DNA of 64,000 nucleotides from contig VWYX01000351.1 of the NCBI GenBank assembly GCA_013396525.1, forward strand, positions 564,687 through 628,686. Reading direction: 5' to 3'. This document shows positions 57,515 through 64,000 of this stretch, in pieces; position 1 is the stretch's first letter; each line of letters opens with the position of its first letter. This stretch comes from Chaetorhynchus papuensis. Taxonomy: Eukaryota; Chordata; Aves; Passeriformes; Rhipiduridae. The notes under the pieces were generated by a model. The model made no database searches. It was given only the letters and a program-made list of their open reading frames with translations, and was not told the origin of the DNA. Made by a program: the position numbers and the translations under genes.

Positions 57515-59385
57515 GTATGTCCAGTTCTGTCTTACGTGGGTTCTGAGGCAGTCAGAACCACTCTTAACATGCCTCCCAGACCTCAGCCTCCTGCTTGCTG
57601 CCTCCTGCATCTTGTAACTGGCCTTGGGACCCTCTTCTGCTGAGAGCAGAAGAATTAAGACTTCCTGATGTTTGTCATGCTAAATAGTGTTTTTAAAGGC
57701 TATTATTTTTATTAATTTGCAAATTGCTGGACTGAATTTAAATATTCTTGTTCCCATAACTCAAATGCAATGTTTTCTCTGTTTAATGCTGGTGTTATGG
57801 TTAGAGAATAAAACCAAAATTGATCATAAAAACAGATTAATGTAATAAGAGTCTGAAAGCATTGTTCAGATAGCTCGTGGTAAGTTAATTTTGGTTTCTA
57901 TTAGTCCATGTTTATGGTATTATCAGAAAGTGGCAGTGATCTTGTGCATGATGTACAGCACTTGCTAAGGAGTAAAACTGATGCTTCCACCATTGTCTTG
58001 CGGCAGTGAGGAAGCAGTTTGTGCACAGTGTGTGTGAAGTTGTAGAGGCTGATTGTTGGTAAAGGAGCCCAGCAGAGACAGGAAGGCAATTCCAGGCAGA
58101 ACTCCTGTGACTGCAGCGTCCTGGACCCCCTTGGGAGGCAGAGCCTCGGTGTCCTTGAGGTACCAGCTAATGGCTCTCTGAAGCAATGGCCTGCTCTGGT
58201 GAGGCAAATAGGGCGTTGCTGGGTTTTCATCTCAGCTGTGAGCAGGAGGATCAGCAGTGGCAGCACCTCAGCTTTATTTCAGCTGATACTGGAGACCATC
58301 AAAACAGCCTGTAATAAACACATCACACTGCAAAGCCATTGTGTTTCTGCTTAAGGAAAACAGCAGCGATAGCTCAAAGTTTTAGATTGAGTTTCACCAG
58401 ATTCTAGACCCTGAACTAAATAACTGTCCTGAAGATGGAACAATTGCTTGAGATACTCAGGGAGAGGCAATTTGTTCCAGTGTTTGTGCTGTAGAGGTAA
58501 GTGGTGCTCAAGGATGTGTGTGGCCATTTGCTGAGCATGTACAGATCCATTGCCACAAAAGGTGAAGCAGCCCCTTCAAGCAGAAGCCTTCTGCTCTGCT
58601 GATCCATTCCGGTGACTTCACAGCTATCCTGGGATGTGATGAGAGCCCAGGCTCCATAGCTTGTCTCTCTCCAAAGCTGGTCTGACAAGCTGCAGCTGAT
58701 TACATTGGAAAACTTTTGCCCCTGGCAGCTGGCACACCTTTGCTGCTCCCCGCTCTGAGGGACAGCCCAGTCACCCCCAGGCAATCTTAAAAACATTGCT
58801 GGTTTATCCCAGCTAATCCAGCACCAGATTTAGTGTTGCACTCACTCAGTTGTAGTGTATTTCCTTGGTTAAACTGTAACATAGAGTGGGGAAGGTTTAG
58901 GCTGCAGTGGGATGTCACTAATACTGAGTTATTGTCACAAAGGCTGAATTCTGGCCTTTTGTAAGAGTGACTAGTTCGCAAGCAGGTACAGAGAATAGCT
59001 TTGTCCGGTAGGAATAAATGTGCTTTTAAAGGAGAGATCAATGGGTTTGCATTTCATATACAAACAGTAAAATCATGATCAATTAGACCTTTATCCCATA
59101 CAGTTTTCTGTAGGAGAGCACAGAGAAATGGAATACGATCATACTGAACTTCTGATTCCTCCAGCCTTGTGCATCCACCCCTAAGAGGAGGAAAGGAACC
59201 TGGTTAGACATAAGTTTTTTGTCATTTCCAAATATTATCAAAACTCTGAACACAACTCCAAAAAGTAAAAGCTTCTATTTACAGAGGAAGAATTCAAGGG
59301 AATATGACATGCTTGGATGTTACTGAGGGGATGACTGTGTACAGCTGCAGCTCCCCTTTGCCTCAGCATTTGACTAATCTCCATA

Positions 59386-59592
59386 AAGATCACAGACTGG
59401 TTTGGGTTGGAAGGGACCTTAAATCCAGTCTCCTTTCACCCCTTGCTATGGGCAGGGACTCCTTCCACAAAACTGGCCTTGGACACTTCCAGGGATCCAG
59501 GGGCAGCCACAGCTTCTCTGGGCACCCTGTGCCAGGGCCTCAGCACCCTCACAGGGAACAATTCCTTCTCAATAGCCCATCTAACCCTGGCT
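59386..59592 (-). mobile_element. CR1 LINE 3' end, internally shortened
   Basis: Antisense: 'agatcacagactggtttggg', 'ttggaagggaccttaaatcc', 'actggccttggacacttcca', 'ctctgggcaccctgtgccag', 'aatagcccatctaaccctgg'. The segment with 'cctggtctagtgg' is deleted. Confidence 0.92.
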
Positions 59593-60879
59593 ATGTTCTT
59601 TAAGTGTTTTATGTGCCCCCCCAAACATAGAATGAATAACAGCAGCAGATCATCTTAAGATGTGGTAAAAAGGCTGCTCTTTTTTTGCCTTTTTTTTTTT
59701 TTTTTGTTAATAAAAGGGAACAATATAACTTGCAGCAATGTTAGAAATGGTCTTCAGCTTTAATTGAAGCAAATATTGATGCTCTCTCTGTCATGGTACT
59801 GGCACTTGTCCTGCTTTCTCTGGGAAAGCCCAGAAATCCACAGAACCCTGCTCTGATATCCTGGTGTCCATTTTAGTGTGTACTGGCCTTCAAACAGCCA
59901 GGTCACTTTGACTGTATGTGAAAGGATATGGAGGAAAACTGGCATAGCAGGTTGGATTAGTTCAGCATCCTGTCTTTGACATCAGACAGAAGTGCTGCCT
60001 CCCAGGAAGGGCTCACACACCAGAATGCAATCCTTCAGCCACACTGTTCTCCTTCATTTCACATTTATGCAAATGCCTCCTTGCTGGCTCTGGTCACATA
60101 AAAGCTATTGCAGTGAGCCAGAACAACAGCCCAGACTCCGTTTCTGACAGCAGTTGGTTTTGAAGGAGAAATTGAAAAAGCCAGTATAACTTCAGAGCAG
60201 TCTTCCACCTCCCACGCTCTCCTTGCTTCCAGCAGTCAGGAATTTAGGAGCCAAGGGTTATATTTAAGCATTGTTCTTAATAGCCACCACTGTGGCCAAC
60301 TTCCATACCCAAATCCTAGTTTGATCTCTGCAATACCCCATGGCAGTGTGTTTAAAAAAAATAGTTACATACTTTGTGCAAACCTTTTTTATTAGCACAT
60401 GTGGAAGTTTTTTAAGAGTGTGAAGGTTGTTAAGTTAAAGTTTTTAATGCCTTTGCTGTTCTCAGAAGTATTTCTTTTTATTGCTTTGAAATGTTGCTTT
60501 ACATTTCATTGCTCATTCCCTGATGGTTCTGTTGTGGTGATAATGTTAGAGAATGAGGAGCAGCGTGCCAGTGCCTTTTTCTATTTCTAATATTGAATTC
60601 TTCCGCATAAATTCATAGTCCTTCCTTTCACAGACTCTTATGGACACAGCTGTTAATTAACAGGATTCCCTGGCTAACCTTTATATTGCAATTTTCTGGT
60701 CCTATTCAGATCAAATGTGAACAGTGGAGTAAATGCCTTGGAGTGCTCCTCACACTGTGCAGGGCCACCCATGCAGGGGGACAGGCTGGGAGGTGGATTC
60801 CCGCAGAGGTGGCAGTGCCTTGGCTCCCTTGGGAGCAGGAGTGTGTTCCTGGTGCCTCAGCACCACATTTCTGTGCCCA

Positions 60880-61420
60880 TGGGTGTGTTGGAGCTGGGAC
60901 AATGCCATCCCTGTGCTCTCTTCCTCCATTCCTCCTCCTTCTTCTCTCTCATCCCCCACATCGCTGCTCTCCCAGGCACCTGATGCTGCTTCCATCCTCC
61001 TCACCCATTACCTTTCCCTTCTGAAAGACAACCCTTGGCACGGCTTTCTTGATAACCCTCCTGCATCATCCCTTCCTGACCAAGTTCCTTCTCTCTTGGC
61101 AGCCACCCTCGTGCCCCAGCCTCTCTACCTTGGGCTCTGCTAGGATGGTGCCACATCAACTCTGTTCCCCCAGGGCTGCCACCACCTTTTCTCCTGCTGA
61201 TCCTCTCATTCCTTCCCAGGCACAGGCCCCACTGCCATCCTCTCCTCAGAACACTCACGCAACTCCACAGCCGCTCGCTCCACACGCCCACCCCAGCCAG
61301 GCTCCTCTTCCCACTCCCACCCTCCTCCCAGCCCATCTCCAGGGCTTGGCCTTTCCCTCTGGAGCAGAGAGCCAAGAAGGGAGGCACTTGTTTCCAGCAG
61401 GACTTCCTGTTCCCGCGTGC
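60880..61420. repeat. Pyrimidine-rich low-complexity block
   Basis: The + strand is strongly biased to C and T with repeated CCTCC, TTCTCT and CCCAC words. The bias removes stop codons and explains the long open frames on both strands. In the sense transcript it would be a long polypyrimidine stretch about 1.5-2 kb upstream of the cassette exon. Confidence 0.7.
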
Positions 61421-62167
61421 TCCAGGCAGGGGCCAGCATTCCAGAGGAAGCTCTGTTTAGGGTCCTGTGGAGGTTGCTACCTGGTGACAATGACTTGCTT
61501 GTTCCTGTGTGACCTGGATATGGCAGGCAGCCATCAACTGAGGAGCCCAAATGGGAGGTTCCTCCCTGTGGAGGCCTTCCAGGATGCTCTGTTGTCCCCT
61601 TTGGCTCCCTAGGGACCTGCTGCTCATGCTGGGCTGGCTGGGGGCCTTGGCAGGTAAAACTGGCTTGTAAATTGGGTGCCTGGGTGAATAGGACTGGATC
61701 CTTCCTCTGGCTTCCTGTCCTTGGCTGTGGTCCTGTCCCTTCCCAGTGTTATTTCAGCCTCAGGCTGCTCTCTGGGTTCTTACTCTAGAGCTGACTTCCA
61801 GTTTCATTCTGTTTTCCCTGGTTTTCCCTAAAACCTGCAGCTGTGTCCTGGCCTGCTGCTTTCCTCTAGGTCAGCTTTTATTCTTTTGCAACCACTTTGG
61901 TCCATGTGCCCTGCCACGGGAGCCTTTAGGATGCAGAAGGGGAGAGCCAGCCTTCCAGCCTTCCTTGCCTTTGATCGTTCAGACAGTCCAGTCTGACCGG
62001 TAGCAGCCAGGCATGCCAGCTGCTGGGAAAGGTGTGGCAGGGCCCTAGGTCCCACTGGATTGCTGTGTGCAGGCAGTGAGCAGCTTGTGGGCTTGGGGCT
62101 TGGGCATGTGCAAGAAGGAGATTCTGCCAGATTTCATCAAGCCTGTTTTCAGAGATATGCAGCTTTT

Positions 62168-62233
62168 CCCATTAGAGTGGATTTTCTCTCCCATTAGGGC
62201 GGATTTTCTCTCCCCTTAATCTGGATTTTCTTT
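62168..62233. repeat. 22-bp tandem repeat, three copies
   Basis: Three consecutive 22-base units, each built as CCC(A/C)TTA followed by a variable three to five bases and GGATTTTCTCT (third unit CTTT). The first two differ at two positions, the third at several. Confidence 0.9.
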
Positions 62234-62697
62234 GAAAAAGTGAAAGGGTCCATCCTTGTATAAGAGCCCTTCTTTTTTCCTCCTCCCTCTTCTCCAAAGT
62301 ATGAACACAAACACAGCTTTTCAGTAAGATTGGTTTTCAGGGTTTGCTTTAAACTGGCAAAATATGTATTTCCCTTGCTCATTCTTGAATATTTTTGGAC
62401 AGCTGTGCTAGCTATTTTCCAGAAATACAGTTTGTGCCAAACATGTCTTAAAGAGAATCAAACCTTGAACTGATCATCTTTGCCAAAACTTAAAGCCACT
62501 GGAAACAAGTTCTTAAAACTGGAAGTCCTGGACATCCTCAGGGGTGATGCAGCCAGACCCGCTTATGTCACTGTCTCCTTTCCTGCTTTAAGCATCCTCA
62601 TCCTTGCACCCACCTTTCCCCAGGGCACAGCGTCCTCCATGTGCCCTGCTTTCACTGCAGCAGGGATTTTCCTTCCCTGATCCTTTCCAACTCACCC

Positions 62698-62800
62698 CCA
62701 CGCCGTTATTCTCTCGCTGGAGCCGAGCTGGGCTTAGCTAAGCGGGGCTCTGCTGGCGCTGGCCTGTGTGGGCGACCGGCGACAGCTCCGCCGCTCTCTG
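62698..62800. promoter_or_regulatory. Small CpG-rich patch, possible regulatory element
   Basis: About 100 bp with roughly ten CpG dinucleotides ('cacgccgtt', 'ggagccgagc', 'ggcgaccggcgac', 'tccgccgctc') in an otherwise CpG-poor intron, ending about 125 bp before the cassette exon. No ATG-initiated frame runs from it into the exon, so it is not called as a first exon. It may be an intragenic regulatory element or internal promoter. Confidence 0.3.
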
Positions 62801-62925
62801 ATCTCCTTGCACACATTTTGCTGCCATGTGGTACCTGCTTCCTTCCCAGCTGCCAGCCCAGCTGTGGGATGTGATGTTGAATATTTACTGTGCTCTGAAG
62901 GACGTGATTTTGTGATGTTTTACAG

Positions 62926-63111
62926 TGCTTCATTTGGTAGAAGTAGTGACCTGAGCAGTCCCTACATTTCAGCCAGTCGCAGTCCATCTCTAGCTACCTC
63001 ACCCACTGCCATTGGCTCATCTACCTCCCCGGGCACCCCGTGGCAACCTGTCTCTTGCTGTCCCACATCTCTCGGTGTGAACACTCCTGCTTCAGCCCGC
63101 CACAACACCAG
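62926..63111 (+). CDS. PPP1R12B: PPP1R12B candidate alternative cassette exon (central insert)
   Basis: 186 nt bounded by TGTTTTACAG and GTAATG, open throughout, phase 2 on both sides, so inclusion or skipping keeps the frame. After exon 12 it reads (LK)SASFGRSSDLSSPYISASRS, then PSLATSPTAIGSSTSPGTPW, then QPVSCCPTSLGVNTPASARH and NT. The start matches SCSFGRRQDDLISS, the start of the alternatively spliced central insert of the paralogue MYPT1, which follows ...YHK just as this follows ...YLK. The segment is Ser/Thr/Pro-rich with four Ser-Pro pairs. It is absent from the human MYPT2 reference as recalled, where YLK runs straight into RTPHKSQ. The donor GTAATG and interrupted pyrimidine tract are weak, as is common for regulated exons. 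That it is an exon is well supported; its tissue use is unknown. Confidence 0.82.
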
Positions 63112-63647
63112 GTAATGGCTCCCAGCAGAGATAATGCTCCAAAAGTCAGTGTTTGGGTTGGAAGTTCTGAGTTCTGGAGTGGATTAGGGATTGGAGGTGT
63201 GCTTCCACATGGGAAGTGCTGATAAGCAATTCCAGAATGATAAGCAATCCCAGGCTGGTGGCGTTGGACAGTTCCAGTGGTGGGTGTGACTGGCAGGCAG
63301 GTGACAGTCCACAGCGTGTCCCTTGTACTCTCTGTCCCTGTGACACAGGGTGTGCTCAGGCTGCCCTCGGGCGCTCGGTGTACAAGCTCTTGGAGTTCCT
63401 TCCTTCTGCTTATTCACCAGGTACATTTTTCTAATCATTTTTGCTACTAACAAGGACGTGAAGGCTGTTAATTCCTCCTGCTCATCCTTCTCCAAGTTTT
63501 GTAAAATTCATTTTGCTGTGGCTGTTTTCTACAAGCACATGAGTGTAAAGCGAGGAGGATGAACTGTCCACGCTCCCTCGAGGAGGTTGGGCTCGGTCAG
63601 CACTGGAGTTCACTTGCTTTGCTTTCCATATGTCTTCTCTATTTCAG
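63112..63647 (+). other. PPP1R12B: Intron after the cassette exon
   Basis: Donor GTAATG, acceptor TTCTCTATTTCAG. No repeat, RNA gene or further exon recognised in this 536-bp intron. Confidence 0.85.
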
Positions 63648-63833
63648 AGCCCCTTTCAGGCAACAAACTGATTCTGCTGTAGAGAAAAACGCAGAGGGCA
63701 GCTGTGCCAGCACCCCTCTAGGTGTAATCACAAACCGTGCTGTGCTCGGCGCTGCCAACGGCACCGTGAATGCCGGGGCTGCCTCCGCCCCGGGGAAGGA
63801 CCTCTCGGCTGAGGAGGCCAGGGAGCGCAGAAG
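63648..63833 (+). CDS. PPP1R12B: PPP1R12B coding exon (13 without, 14 with the cassette); last in window
   Basis: 186 nt, phase 2 on both sides, acceptor TCTATTTCAG, donor GTCAGT. It encodes RAPFRQQTDSAVEKNAEGSC, then ASTPLGVITNRAVLGAANGT, then VNAGAASAPGKDLSAEEARE and RR plus a split Arg. STPL.VITNR and the ANG and EAREKRR-like ends match human MYPT2 as recalled; the Ala/Gly-rich middle is diverged. The family continues in the next exon with SYLTPVRDEE and then the inhibitory Thr-phosphorylation motif, which lies beyond the window. Ala-rich and GC-richer than the neighbouring exons. Confidence 0.95.
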
Positions 63834-64000
63834 GTCAGTGAGGAGTGGGCTCTGGTGGCCCCCTCCGTGGGCAGCTCTCACGTGGTGGTGATGGTGGGGG
63901 TGTAAGAACTGGTTTTTAGGTGCTCCATGAAGTTCCCAGGCTGCTGTCCCTACTCTGTCTGAAGATTTTGAACTGAGTCATCACTGGCTTGCAGGTTAAA
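63834..64000 (+). other. PPP1R12B: Start of the next PPP1R12B intron
   Basis: Begins with GTCAGT; nothing else recognised before the window ends. Confidence 0.9.

Larger units (their letters stand above)
57515..62925 (+). other. PPP1R12B: Intron 12 of PPP1R12B, upstream of cassette exon
   Basis: Donor GTATGT. Contains one antisense CR1 (59386-59592), a T run at 59690-59705, a pyrimidine-rich block (about 60880-61420), a 22-bp tandem repeat (62168-62233) and a small CpG-rich patch (about 62698-62800). A 187-codon open frame at 61049-61612 starts at TTG, is Pro/Ser/Leu-rich and lies in the pyrimidine-rich block, so it is not called as a gene. The rest shows nothing. Confidence 0.88.

Noticed and set aside
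61049..61612. 187-codon open frame, one of the longest in the window
   Set aside because: It starts at TTG, is Pro/Ser/Leu-rich, lies in a C/T-rich block that lacks stops, overlaps long frames on the other strand and shows no domain or splice context.
62768..63115. Alternative first exon running in frame from the CpG-rich patch into the cassette exon
   Set aside because: The frame is open, but its first codon is GTG. The only in-frame ATG sits just before the splice acceptor, so it is not a convincing eukaryotic start.
62926..63833. Cassette exon and next exon as a tandem duplication (both 186 nt, phase 2-2)
   Set aside because: The encoded peptides do not align over their length. Only a short S-C-x-x-T-x-LGV-like similarity is seen, at different positions, so the equal length is probably coincidence.
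33543..63833. Assignment to PPP1R12A (MYPT1) instead of PPP1R12B
   Set aside because: Many diagnostic stretches (ACIDENLDMVKF, MKDLLLEQVKKQG, SILAEALCDMDIRNKLGQTPF, GSHNMLSEV, NLVRSGSY) agree with PPP1R12B and differ from PPP1R12A.
1..64000. CRISPR arrays, bacterial operons, ribosome binding sites, tRNA or rRNA genes
   Set aside because: The window is vertebrate nuclear sequence and no such structure was recognised; small RNA genes cannot be excluded by eye.

Overview
The window is vertebrate nuclear DNA, most likely from a bird (plausibly a songbird). Short coding exons with GT/AG borders sit in long introns. Almost every recognisable repeat is a CR1 LINE: about 35 fragments in both orientations, most of them 5'-truncated 3' ends. 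No Alu-, B1- or L1-like repeats were noticed. The organism is inferred from this repeat profile and the encoded protein, not from a database match.

Only one gene can be supported: PPP1R12B (MYPT2), the myosin-phosphatase targeting subunit, on the + strand. Thirteen coding exons were found between 33543 and 63833, every one with AG acceptor, GT donor and matching reading phase. Together they encode about 518 residues, or about 580 with a cassette exon. In human numbering recalled from memory they run from about residue 98 to about 615. They cover most of the ankyrin-repeat domain, the acidic Ser/Glu segment, and the Ser-rich central region up to just before the RRS-type segment that precedes the inhibitory phosphorylation site. 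Exon 1 (start codon and PP1-docking RVxF motif) is not visible and should lie upstream. The inhibitory site and the C-terminal coiled coil/leucine zipper lie downstream.

Layout: 1-33542 is intron 1, with CR1 debris, two old CR1 families retaining reverse-transcriptase traces, a (TA)n/(TATG)n microsatellite and long stretches with nothing recognisable. 33543-46841 carries exons 2-8 (ankyrin repeats and acidic segment). 51052-57514 carries exons 9-12. 57515-63647 holds a long intron in which an extra symmetric 186-nt exon (62926-63111) lies. 63648-63833 is the last exon in the window.

The most interesting item is that extra exon. Skipping or including it keeps the frame. Its start reads like the start of the alternatively spliced central insert of the paralogue PPP1R12A (MYPT1), and its insertion point is equivalent. 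It is proposed as a regulated central-insert exon of MYPT2.
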